The notes under the pieces are model-generated. The model made no database searches. It was not told where the DNA came from and was given only the letters and a program-made list of their open reading frames with translations. From Chitinophaga chungangae (GTDB taxonomy: Bacteria > Bacteroidota > Bacteroidia > Chitinophagales > Chitinophagaceae), in contig NZ_JAGHKP010000004.1 of assembly GCF_017742215.1 (NCBI RefSeq), positions 682,001 through 746,000 of the forward strand: 64,000 nt of DNA. The letters run 5' to 3'. The translations under genes were made by a program, and so were the position numbers. Shown in pieces: positions 1-8,357 of this stretch (within the stretch, counting starts at the first letter, position 1; every line of letters begins with the position of its first letter).

Positions 1-802
1 GGATGTAAATGTTGGCGTCGTTGTAACCCAACTCGCCGCTGCGTTGCACGCTTACCATACCGGCAACGCGGCCGCCGAGCGAATTGGTCAGGTTAGACAC
101 GGGTTGTTTCAGGTCTTTGGCCGAAATGGTGTTTTGCGCGCCTACCAGGCCGATCTTCTTTTGGGCGCCGAAACCCACGATTACGACTTCTTCGAGGGCA
201 GACGAGGCTTCATGCATCACTACATCGTATTTCGATGCTTTACCCACCAAAATTTCCTGCGTCCGGTAGCTGATCATGGAGAAGGATAAGACGGCTCCTT
301 CAGGCACCTGCAGTACGTAGCGGCCGTTGACGTCGCTGCCGGTACCGGTCTTGGTATCTTTCACCTGGATGGTAACGCCTACCATGGGCTGGCCGGTGGA
401 ATCCCGGACGATACCCGTGATCTCCCTGAGGTTCCCATTGCCGGGGGCGCCGGTGCGCTGTGTAACGGAAACGGTGTGGCCGCTGATCTTAAACTGGAGA
501 CCGGCCAGCCGGTCGATTTCGGCGAGCAAGCCGGAAACCGTTGCGTTCCGGAGGTTGAGTGTGATGCGCTTTGGATGGTTGGTCAGGGACTGGTCGTATA
601 CAAAGCGGAAAGGAGTTTGGTTTTCTATCAATGTGAAAACCTGGGTGACCGGAACTTCCCGGACTGAGATGTTGACAGTCGCGGAGCCCGCATCCTGCGC
701 GACAGCGGGCAGCGCCATCAGCACAGGCAGGAACGGCAGCAGCATCCGCAGGCATCCGTGCCTGCCGGTGCTGCGCAGCATTAAGAGTAGATTACGGATC
801 AT
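1..802 (-). CDS. SusC-type TonB-dependent receptor with STN domain (3' end outside window)
   Basis: The reverse strand from the ATG at 802 encodes a signal peptide ending near AVAQDAG. An STN (secretin/TonB short N-terminal) domain follows at about residues 40-95, then a carboxypeptidase-regulatory-like beta domain (GIVRDSTGQPMVGVTIQV). Next comes a TonB-box-like stretch (LEEVVIVGFGAQKK) and the start of the plug (LTNSLGGRVAGMVSVQRSGE). The reading frame stays open to base 1, so the rest of the plug and the whole barrel lie outside. STN domains in such receptors contact the FecR anti-sigma factor, and fecR and the ECF sigma gene lie directly upstream in the same direction. This should be a signal-transducing outer-membrane transporter controlling its own operon. 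The substrate, probably a glycan, cannot be read from this part. Confidence 0.9.
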   Translation of the reverse strand, partial: MIRNLLLMLRSTGRHGCLRMLLPFLPVLMALPAVAQDAGSATVNISVREVPVTQVFTLIENQTPFRFVYDQSLTNHPKRITLNLRNATVSGLLAEIDRLAGLQFKISGHTVSVTQRTGAPGNGNLREITGIVRDSTGQPMVGVTIQVKDTKTGTGSDVNGRYVLQVPEGAVLSFSMISYRTQEILVGKASKYDVVMHEASSALEEVVIVGFGAQKKIGLVGAQNTISAKDLKQPVSNLTNSLGGRVAGMVSVQRSGELGYNDANIYI

Positions 803-835
803 GTGTTCAGTTTTGAATCGTGGTAAGGTGATTGT

Positions 836-1792
836 TTATTGTTGCCGGATGTAAATGGTTTTTCCTTTCTGTTCGAACCTGAGATTAAAGATGAAACAAA
901 TGGATTCTAATGTGGACTGTAAAGACGTGTTGGCCTGGTGGCCGGATAATTCGAAATTTTCTATGCCGGGCTGAAGATCGATCGTAACACCATATCCCGT
1001 TTCGAGGATCGAGCAAACCTCGCGCAGGCTCAGCCCCTGCATGTCGATGAGTTTTTGCTGCCAGGCGCTCATGCTGGCGGGGTTTTCGGCAAACTTGCTG
1101 AAACGGTCGGCGTGCTCGTCGTAAGTGGCGCGGAGCCCTTTGGACAGCAGGATCGATTGACCCGTATTGTCAGAGACCTTTACTTTTCCGCTCACCACCG
1201 CTACCATGGGCGTTACGCCGGGATAAGCGCGCACATCGAAACTGGTACCGAGCACCTGCGTTTTTAACAGCCCGCTTTGTACGACGAATGGCCGTACCGC
1301 ATCGTCGCGCACGATAAAGAAACCCTGGCCTTCCAGTTGCACGATCCGCTCGCCGGTGGCGGCGTTTTCGGAGTAACGCAGGCTGGAGCGTGCATTCAGC
1401 TTGACGGTCGTGCTGTCCGGCAGGATAACGGTACGGATTTCCCCGTCGCCGGTAACCGCGGTAAGAAGATAGGGTCCTTCCGCGCGGGGCAGGAACAATC
1501 TTACCAGCAGAACAAGGGCCGCAGCGGCGGCGTATGGCAGGATTTTCCGGTACAGCGGTTTACGGGGCGCGGCGGAAGGTTCATTTGCGGCGGGCGGAAG
1601 CACTAACCGGTCGCGCAAGCCGTCGGGCAGAGCCTGTTCGGGCGCCTGCTCCCACTCCTGGAACCGCGTCCATCGCTCCTGTACTTCCGGATCTTCCAGC
1701 AGCCGGAGAAATAAGACCAGCTCCGATGCACTGGCGGTATGGGTGTTGACTTTGTGAAAAAGATCGTCTAAAGACGCGGGATCGTTAGGCAT
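836..1792 (-). CDS. FecR-family anti-sigma factor
   Basis: This 318-residue protein has the FecR layout. A cytoplasmic N-terminal part (residues 1-80) would bind the sigma factor. One membrane segment follows (about 88-104, ILPYAAAAALVLLVRLFLP), then a periplasmic FecR domain (about 115-205, with LPDSTTVKLNARSSLRYS and GQGFFIVRDD). A DUF4974-type C-terminal domain ends the protein (about 250-318, with LSLREVCSILETGYGVTIDL). It lies 72 bases downstream of the ECF sigma gene and 33 bases upstream of the STN-domain SusC gene, all on one strand. The three genes form the usual cell-surface signalling cascade of Bacteroidota, in which the liganded receptor signals through FecR to release the sigma factor. 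Domain limits are estimates by eye. Confidence 0.93.
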   Translation of the reverse strand: MPNDPASLDDLFHKVNTHTASASELVLFLRLLEDPEVQERWTRFQEWEQAPEQALPDGLRDRLVLPPAANEPSAAPRKPLYRKILPYAAAAALVLLVRLFLPRAEGPYLLTAVTGDGEIRTVILPDSTTVKLNARSSLRYSENAATGERIVQLEGQGFFIVRDDAVRPFVVQSGLLKTQVLGTSFDVRAYPGVTPMVAVVSGKVKVSDNTGQSILLSKGLRATYDEHADRFSKFAENPASMSAWQQKLIDMQGLSLREVCSILETGYGVTIDLQPGIENFELSGHQANTSLQSTLESICFIFNLRFEQKGKTIYIRQQ

Positions 1793-1864
1793 AATGTAAG
1801 GAAACGCTTTCCCTTATATACACGGAATCCGGGCAGACTACTGAGTGATTTTTAAAAAAAAATG

Positions 1865-2422
1865 TCAGGGGAGGAGAAGGAGCAGCAGCAGCGGATAGGC
1901 GTCTTTCAGTTCCGCGCGAAGCGTTTTGAGGCTGCTGTGTATGTGCGATTCCACTGTGCGGACGGAAATGCCCAGTTTTTCGGCGATCTCTTTGTTAGAC
2001 AATCCTTCTTCACGGCTTAGCTGGAACACATTACGTTGTTTATCGCCCAGTTTGGAGAGAACGTGGCGGTACTGGGTGAGCAGGGCCTGGTGGTCGAGGC
2101 GGCGTAGAATGGAATCTTCGGCAAAATGGCCGGCTTCCTCCGGATGGGTGAGCGCGAGCTGGCGGATGGCCTTATTGCGGATGAAATTAAGGAGATGGTT
2201 GCGTGCGATGGTAAAGAGCAGTACTTCCAGGTTGGCGTTGGTATCGATGCGGGACCGGAAATGCCAGAGCTTCAGGAAAATATCCAGTACAAGCTCTTCC
2301 GCGTCTTCATCGTTCCCCGTTTTCTTTTTGCAGTAGCCCAGGACCTTTGGTCCAATCAGGTCCATGAGCTCCTTGAGCGCATCTTCCTCATTTGCTTTCA
2401 GTCTGGCTGCAAAACTGTTCAT
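1865..2422 (-). CDS. ECF RNA polymerase sigma factor, FecI-like
   Basis: The 185-residue protein has a sigma region 2 (about 25-95, with DAEELVLDIFLKLWHFRSRI) and a region 4 helix-turn-helix (about 120-172, with LSNKEIAEKLGISVRTVESH). This is the standard length and layout of Bacteroidota ECF sigma factors that pair with FecR. The start at 2422 gives a normal N-terminus. The protein ends in an unusual run of seven leucines and a proline, encoded by a CAG/GAG-rich stretch on the plus strand near 1870-1890. It should be held inactive by the adjacent FecR and drive the downstream SusC locus, and perhaps itself. No target promoter is recognisable. Confidence 0.93.
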   Translation of the reverse strand: MNSFAARLKANEEDALKELMDLIGPKVLGYCKKKTGNDEDAEELVLDIFLKLWHFRSRIDTNANLEVLLFTIARNHLLNFIRNKAIRQLALTHPEEAGHFAEDSILRRLDHQALLTQYRHVLSKLGDKQRNVFQLSREEGLSNKEIAEKLGISVRTVESHIHSSLKTLRAELKDAYPLLLLLLLP

Positions 2423-3072
2423 GCTGTATTAGGTTGCAAAAAAGTACCCGGGGCGTGCCGGACATTACGATGGTTTGGTTGAAAGTGAATTGTCTCAACG
2501 GTAATATTACTGAATTCCTTATAAAATTTTGACAGTTAATTCATGGGATGTATGCGCCTGCACCGGGATCAGGTTAAAATTGTATTGAGAAAAATTTCTC
2601 GCCGCACGATAAGTTTGTGAAAAATCAAGTACATTTGTCTTAATACAAGTATAAGTATTTCATTTTTTGTATTCGTAATTGCTTATGACGACCAAAATCT
2701 AGGTTACCATGCGCTCATCAACCAGCGAAAAGATGGTACGCCACAGGAAGGTTCGTTTGACCTGGTAAATATTCCCCGTTAGAATTGTTTGAAATTTTTT
2801 TTTGATTATCAGTAATAATAAAATCTAAGTCGATTTGCCTATGTATCAAGAAACTTAACTTATGTAAAGGCCTTTCGGGCCGCCCCGATCCTGCACCGGT
2901 TTGATTGCAGGCATACCAATTTCCAAACAATATCAGCACATCGTATCCGCATTGGCGTGTATTGCCATACACCAGCGATACAACCGTTCCCGGCATCTTG
3001 CAGATCAGCCTGGCGGGGAGAGGTATGTTATCAAACGAATGAAACTTCTTCCAAATCTAAATTGTCAAAAAC
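2423..3072. other. Intergenic region between divergent sigma/FecR and SusC/SusD operons
   Basis: These 650 bases separate two divergent operons and hold no credible gene. The reading frames here are short, lack start context and resemble no family I know. The stretch is AT-rich around 2600-2860, as expected for promoters. A perfect TAnnTTTG box (TACATTTG, 2630-2637, plus strand) is present, but its nearest TTTG (2614-2617) is too close for a good minus-33 element. The long leader before the SusC gene (about 430 bases if that box is used) could hold regulatory RNA structure, but I recognise no riboswitch. Confidence 0.4.
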
Positions 3073-6000
3073 ATGCACAGAATTTTATGCCTGTTTACCT
3101 GCCTCTTATTGATGACGGTGGGCGCTAACGCCCAGAGTAGGGTAATTTCAGGGAAAATTACAGATGCGACGGGAGCCTCCCTGCCGTTTGTAACGGTCAG
3201 CATCAAGGGTACCAGTTCCGGTACCATTTCCAAACAAGACGGCACATACAGCCTCCAGGTGCCCGCCACAGCCAAGGTGCTCGTTTTCTCCACGATCGGC
3301 ATGAAAGTGAAGGAAGTGGAGATCGGCGACAAAACGACGGTCGATGTATCGCTCGAAACCGGCGTGAACGAACTGGAAGAGTTCGTGGCCGTGGCTTACG
3401 GTTCACAGCGCAAGTCCGCCTTTACGGGCAGTGCATCCGTGATCGGCTCGGAGCCGCTGCAGGCGCGCCCTGTAGCTTCTTTTGATAAAGCCCTGCAGGG
3501 CCTTGCTACCGGTATCACCGTGCAAAGCAATTCCGGCCAGCCCGGCGGCAACAGCACCATCCGCATCCGCGGCGCGAGCAACTTCAGCACCGCGCAGAAC
3601 GCGCAGCCGCTGTTCGTGATAGACGGCATTGCCATTGCGGAAGGCGATTATACGCAGGTGCAAACCACCGCCAACATCCTTTCCACGCTGGACCCGAAAG
3701 ATATCGAGAACATCACCGTGCTGAAAGATGCGACAGCTTCAGGCCTGTATGGTTCCCGCGCCGCGAACGGCGTAGTGGTGATCACGACCAAAAAAGGCCG
3801 CGCCGGCAAATCCAATATCAATTTCTCCGCCAATAACGGGTGGTCTTCCATCGCGGTAGACCGTCATAAAATGATGGGCGCCGCCGAATATTACAAATAC
3901 TGGTGGGATCATTTCAACGCTGAAAACCTCGCTGCCGGCGATAATGCCGCAACCGCTGCAACCAAAGCGAATACCAGCACCATCGATGCCCTGCAGGTAA
4001 ACCCTTACAACAATAATCAGCCGCTGGGCGCGGGCGGTGCGCTGAGCAGCGGCGCAAGGCTGCTGTACGATACAGACTGGCGCGATGCGGTGATCAACCA
4101 GGGTCGCACCGAAGATTACGGCCTGAACGTTTCCGGCGGTACGGACAAGACCAAATTTTATTTTGGCGGTTCTTATTTCAACCAGAAAGGCATCGTACTG
4201 GCGTCTAACTTCAAACGTTATTCCGCCAGGATCAACGTGGAACATGCCGTTACCAGCTTTATCAAAGCCGGTGTGAACACCACGCTTTCCTACACCGATC
4301 AGAACACGCCCGCGGGCGCAGGTGGCGCCGCTAACCCGATCCGTTTCTCCGAGATTGTGGCTTCGGTTTACCCGCTGTACCAGTTAGACGCAGACGGCAA
4401 TCCGATACCCGACCCCACCGGCGACGGCTTCCTGTACGACTACAACGCGCCGCTGGTAAAAGATTACAACCCTCTTGGCCTGGCCAAATACAATATCTAC
4501 CGGGCCAAAACCGTAAGAGGCATTTTCAGTCCTTATGTGGAAGTGAGCTTCCTGAAAAATTTTAAGTTCAAGACGCTCGGCGGAGTTGATTATTTCGATA
4601 TCTCCGAAACGCAGTACTATAACTCCGATCATGGTGACGGTACCAGCGTGCAGGGCCGTACTGTCCGCTACCGCCCGCGTAACCTCGATCTCACGCTCAC
4701 CAATACACTGTCTTACGACCGGCAGTTCGGCGATCACGGCGTTAGTGTAATGGTTGGCCAGGAAGCGCTGAACCAGACTTACGAGAACAACTCCCTCAAC
4801 GGCACTACTTTCCCTTTCAACGGCATTTATGAACTGAATGCCGCCGCAACGCCGGTGGATGTGGGAACGTCTACCACCGAGAAAAGAATGCTCTCCTGGC
4901 TTTCAAGGATCAATTATAGCTATGCAGACCGTTACTACCTGACTGGTGGCGTTCGCCGCGACGGTTCATCCATCTTCGGCTCCGATTACCGTTACGGTAC
5001 TTTCTGGAACGTGGGCGGTGGCTGGCGTATCGGCCGCGAAAGTTTTATGGCCGCTCAATCCTGGGTCGACGAACTGAAACTGAAAGCGAGCTACGGTACT
5101 ACCGGCAACGACATCATCGGCAGCCGTTATGCGCGTCTTGGCCTGTACGGCACGGGCTTTAATTACAACGGCCTGCCGGGCATTACGTACAAACAGCTTG
5201 AAAATACCAAGCTCCAATGGGAAACCAGCAAGGTCCTCGACATCGGTCTCGAATTTGCTTTCCTGCGCCGTTTCAGGGGAGAGATCGGGTATTTCAACCG
5301 CCATTCCACCGGTGTTCTGATTGCTCAGCCCCTGTCTATGCTGACCGGTTTCACGACCATCAACACCAACTTTGCCGCTATCAGGAACAAAGGCTGGGAA
5401 TTTATGGTGGAAGCCACGGTGTTCAGCACCAAAGACTTTAACTGGACCGCTTCAGCGAACCTCACGACCACCAAGAACATCATCCTGAAAATGACGAAAG
5501 ACACGCTGATCGACCCCAACGCATCTTCAAAGAGATGGGTCGTAGGTAAAGACCGTTATATGTGGTTCCTTCCCGAATGGGCCGGTGTAGACGCCGCAGA
5601 TGGCCGTCCGCAATGGTACCAGGACGAGATCGTAAATGGTCAGCGCACCGGTAAAAAGATCACTACAAAAAGCTATAATGCCGCTACGCGTTACGAACTG
5701 GGCTCCGCGCTCCCGAAATTCTTCGGCGGTTTCAACAACACCTTCCGTTACAAAGATTTCGATCTGAGTATCTATACTTACTTCAGCGTAGGTGGTAAGA
5801 TCTACGACAACTCCTATTCCCAGCTGATGACCAACGGTAATACGCCCGGTCAGCAACTTTCTCCGGACATGCAGCGGGCATGGAAAAAAGAAGGCGACGT
5901 GACCGATATTCCGCGTTTCGTACTGGGCAATACCGACCAGGGTAACAATACTTCTTCCCGTTTCCTGTACGATGGCAGCTATGCAAGGGTAAAAAATATC

Positions 6001-6198
6001 AACCTCGGTTACCAGGTGCCTAAATCTTTGCTGGGCAGGATCAACGTTTCCAACCTGCGTGTGTATGTTTCCGGCGAAAACCTGTTCACCTGGGCCAAAC
6101 ATAAAGGCGTAGATCCGGAAATGAGCATCGGCGGCAGTGCCGACAACGATGTTCCGAACGTAAAAACATTTACCGTAGGCTTAAATCTTGGCTTCTAA
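3073..6198 (+). CDS. SusC/RagA-type TonB-linked outer membrane protein
   Basis: This 1041-residue protein starts with a signal peptide (cleavage after GANAQS). A carboxypeptidase-regulatory-like domain follows (about 24-100, ISGKITDATGASLPFVTVSI), then a TonB-box-like region (ELEEFVAVAYGSQRK) and a plug with STIRIRGASNF and ITVLKDATASGLYGSRAANG. The remainder is a long beta barrel ending in a terminal aromatic residue (TVGLNLGF), typical of outer-membrane folding. It has no STN domain, so it is not a FecR-signalling receptor. The SusD partner gene begins 17 bases downstream. Together they would form a lidded importer for oligosaccharides or other large nutrients. No glycoside hydrolase accompanies the pair, so the substrate is unknown. 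Confidence 0.95.
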   Translation: MHRILCLFTCLLLMTVGANAQSRVISGKITDATGASLPFVTVSIKGTSSGTISKQDGTYSLQVPATAKVLVFSTIGMKVKEVEIGDKTTVDVSLETGVNELEEFVAVAYGSQRKSAFTGSASVIGSEPLQARPVASFDKALQGLATGITVQSNSGQPGGNSTIRIRGASNFSTAQNAQPLFVIDGIAIAEGDYTQVQTTANILSTLDPKDIENITVLKDATASGLYGSRAANGVVVITTKKGRAGKSNINFSANNGWSSIAVDRHKMMGAAEYYKYWWDHFNAENLAAGDNAATAATKANTSTIDALQVNPYNNNQPLGAGGALSSGARLLYDTDWRDAVINQGRTEDYGLNVSGGTDKTKFYFGGSYFNQKGIVLASNFKRYSARINVEHAVTSFIKAGVNTTLSYTDQNTPAGAGGAANPIRFSEIVASVYPLYQLDADGNPIPDPTGDGFLYDYNAPLVKDYNPLGLAKYNIYRAKTVRGIFSPYVEVSFLKNFKFKTLGGVDYFDISETQYYNSDHGDGTSVQGRTVRYRPRNLDLTLTNTLSYDRQFGDHGVSVMVGQEALNQTYENNSLNGTTFPFNGIYELNAAATPVDVGTSTTEKRMLSWLSRINYSYADRYYLTGGVRRDGSSIFGSDYRYGTFWNVGGGWRIGRESFMAAQSWVDELKLKASYGTTGNDIIGSRYARLGLYGTGFNYNGLPGITYKQLENTKLQWETSKVLDIGLEFAFLRRFRGEIGYFNRHSTGVLIAQPLSMLTGFTTINTNFAAIRNKGWEFMVEATVFSTKDFNWTASANLTTTKNIILKMTKDTLIDPNASSKRWVVGKDRYMWFLPEWAGVDAADGRPQWYQDEIVNGQRTGKKITTKSYNAATRYELGSALPKFFGGFNNTFRYKDFDLSIYTYFSVGGKIYDNSYSQLMTNGNTPGQQLSPDMQRAWKKEGDVTDIPRFVLGNTDQGNNTSSRFLYDGSYARVKNINLGYQVPKSLLGRINVSNLRVYVSGENLFTWAKHKGVDPEMSIGGSADNDVPNVKTFTVGLNLGF

Positions 6199-6215
6199 TC
6201 TCAAAACAGACAACT

Positions 6216-7664
6216 ATGAAACGTTTAGTATATATTTTTCTTTCAGGCACGCTTTTAGTGGCCGGCGGCTGCGGGAAAGACTTCCTGGAGCCGTTGCCTA
6301 CAGCTGACATCGCAGCTGAAACCGCATTCTCCACGCCGGAAAAAGTAACTGCCGCGATGAATGGTTTGTACGATCTCATCACTACCAGTTCTTTCAATAC
6401 GCAGATCTCGCTGACGCAGGATGTTAAAGGCGGGGACATGCTGGTAGTAAAGACTGGCAACTACAACCGTTTTGTGACGGAATACCAGTTCCAGCAATCG
6501 CCTACCGCGGGTTACGGCGGTGTGTTCTTCAGGGATGGGTATAAGATGATCCTCAACACGAACGTGGCGATCACGGAATTGCCTAAATCGCCGCTGACGG
6601 ACGAGCTGAAAACGGATTATATCGCTGAAGCCAGGGCGCTGAGGGCCTGGGCCCACCTGCAGCTCGTGCGACTGTTCGCCCAGCCGTATGCAGTTGATCA
6701 GAATGCTCCCGGCATTCCGGTTGTAGATAAAGTGATTGGCGCAAGCGACCCGATCCCGGGACGAGGCACCGTGAAAGCGGACTATGATTTTATCGTAGAA
6801 GACCTGCTGTTTGCGAAAGAAAACCTGGATCCGCAGCGCAACGGCGGCGACGGACGTCTTACCGTTAACGCCGTAAACGGCCTGCTTGCAAGGGTATACC
6901 TCGATATGCAGCAATGGCAGCTGGCCAGCGATCATGCGAAACTGGCCCGCGCAGGGCATCCTCTGGCGCCGGCTGCCTCCCTGCTGGAAGGTTTTATCGA
7001 TCCGAACGATGAATGGATATGGACGCTCGTTTACCGTTCAGACGACAATACCGGTTACGTTCAGATCGCTTCCTTCCAGGAACCGTACAATATCGGCTAC
7101 AGCACTTTCCGCGCCACCACTTCATTTCTGAACATGTTTGCGGATAACGATATCCGTCAGAAACAGTTCTACCTGAACCTGGATAAATTGCCTCCTCCTT
7201 ATGAAGGCGATGCGCTCCGCCGTGACGATATCGCTTTTTCCCGCGATGGTTACCTGATGAATAAATTCTGGTTCCGAGATGCATGGGACCTGAGCGTTCC
7301 GATGATCCGTTCCGCTGAAATGTACCTCATCGAAGCGGAAGCCGAATCCGAACTGGGTCACGACGGCCCCGCACAGGACGCGCTGTTCGCCGTTCAGGCA
7401 AGGGCTATTACCGGCGCAGTGAAATCTACCAACACCGGTACCGCGCTGAAAACCGAGATCCGCGACGAAAGAAGGAAGGAACTTTACGGCGAAGGTTTCC
7501 GTTTCTACGATATTACGCGCCGCAAAGAAACGCTCGTCAGAACGGCGCCCGAGCACGTAACTCCCATCACGTTGGCTCCCGGCGACTACCGCAATATTCT
7601 GCCGATACCCAGGGCTGAAACCGACGTAAGCGGTATGGAACAGAACACCGGTTATACCAACTAA
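6216..7664 (+). CDS. SusD/RagB-family nutrient-binding outer membrane lipoprotein
   Basis: The 482-residue protein begins with a lipoprotein signal whose lipobox is LVAGGC, so Cys19 would be acylated and the mature protein exported to the cell surface. The N-terminal half shows SusD-type TPR helices (ADIAAETAFSTPEKVTAAMN and EARALRAWAHLQLVRLFAQP). The C-terminal region carries the usual ERRKELYGEGFRFYDITRRK motif found near the end of the family. It is translated from the same transcript as the SusC gene 17 bases upstream, and a strong terminator follows. It would act as the hinged lid of the transporter. The substrate is not evident. Confidence 0.95.
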   Translation: MKRLVYIFLSGTLLVAGGCGKDFLEPLPTADIAAETAFSTPEKVTAAMNGLYDLITTSSFNTQISLTQDVKGGDMLVVKTGNYNRFVTEYQFQQSPTAGYGGVFFRDGYKMILNTNVAITELPKSPLTDELKTDYIAEARALRAWAHLQLVRLFAQPYAVDQNAPGIPVVDKVIGASDPIPGRGTVKADYDFIVEDLLFAKENLDPQRNGGDGRLTVNAVNGLLARVYLDMQQWQLASDHAKLARAGHPLAPAASLLEGFIDPNDEWIWTLVYRSDDNTGYVQIASFQEPYNIGYSTFRATTSFLNMFADNDIRQKQFYLNLDKLPPPYEGDALRRDDIAFSRDGYLMNKFWFRDAWDLSVPMIRSAEMYLIEAEAESELGHDGPAQDALFAVQARAITGAVKSTNTGTALKTEIRDERRKELYGEGFRFYDITRRKETLVRTAPEHVTPITLAPGDYRNILPIPRAETDVSGMEQNTGYTN

Positions 7665-7686
7665 CCTTCAATACTATTCTTCAAAA

Positions 7687-7719
7687 GAGGCCTGTGCATT
7701 GCACGGGCCTCCTTTTTTT
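7687..7719 (+). terminator. Rho-independent terminator after SusC/SusD
   Basis: The stem GAGGCCTGTGCA pairs with TGCACGGGCCTC (7687-7711, one wobble) around a tiny loop and is followed by a run of seven Ts. It lies 23 bases after the SusD stop codon and ends that operon before the convergent gene at 7738-8229. Confidence 0.85.
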
Positions 7720-7737
7720 GTGGAGGATTTTCCTTTT

Positions 7738-8229
7738 TCAGTTTAAAAAAGTAATAACCGCTTCGTTATTTTTTGCGGCAGTTGCATACACTGTTTGAAT
7801 TACTTCAAAATAATCCAGCAGATAACCCAGCGCATTTTCCTCCGCCCATATTTCAGGATAAATGGCAAGTTCCGTCATTCGCGGAGAATCCAACCTTTGC
7901 GTAAGTTCTTCTTTGGTGATGCCGGCAAGCGCCCCGCTCATTTCCCCGACCTCTTTGGGTGTTAAATAATGTCCCGGGCCATATCCCAGGTCCTGGTTTT
8001 CGTCTATTACCCGGCCGCTGAAAAGTACCCTTCCCAGAGGATGGTCAAGCTTTTCAAGGTTCTGCCCGGTCAGCAAAAAAAGTATGCCTTCCCAGGATTT
8101 ATCGATATCGGTCAGCATGAGATCTTCTTCTTCGTTCTCATAAATTCTTTCTTCCAGCAAAGCGCTGTTGCTGATGTAGGTTTCCGGTTCAGCATTGGTC
8201 ACCCTGAGTAAGTTTGCTATCATGCCCAT
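7738..8229 (-). CDS. DUF1877 (YfbM-like) family protein
   Basis: The protein has about 163 residues from the ATG at 8229. That start was preferred over one 42 bases upstream because the family begins with MGMIANLLRV. Typical DUF1877 features are the segment around IDKSWEGILFLLTG and the LGYGPGHYLTPKEVGEM motif near the middle. It is a predicted soluble cytoplasmic protein with no signal peptide or membrane segment. The family is widespread and its function is unknown. The gene stands alone between two terminators. Confidence 0.82.
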   Translation of the reverse strand: MGMIANLLRVTNAEPETYISNSALLEERIYENEEEDLMLTDIDKSWEGILFLLTGQNLEKLDHPLGRVLFSGRVIDENQDLGYGPGHYLTPKEVGEMSGALAGITKEELTQRLDSPRMTELAIYPEIWAEENALGYLLDYFEVIQTVYATAAKNNEAVITFLN

Positions 8230-8303
8230 AACAGGTATAGTTTTGTCTGAAATAAAGCAAAAATAGGTCAACCCTGCAAGTATGGTTCAGCAATCTCATG
8301 CAT

Positions 8304-8347
8304 AAATAAGAAAGGGCGCAGGAAGTCCCGCGCCCTTTCTTATTTTT
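8304..8347. terminator. Bidirectional terminator between DUF1877 and M60 peptidase genes
   Basis: AAATAAGAAAGGGCGC (8304-8319) pairs with GCGCCCTTTCTTATTT (8330-8345), a 16-base stem with a 10-base loop. A-rich and T-rich flanks let it work in either direction. On the minus strand it follows the M60 peptidase stop at 8358, so it mainly ends that transcript. Confidence 0.85.
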
Positions 8348-8357
8348 ATCTGGGAAG

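Noticed and set aside
2718..2996. 92-codon minus-strand frame upstream of the first SusC gene
   Set aside because: It lies in an AT-rich spacer, has no start context and resembles no family.
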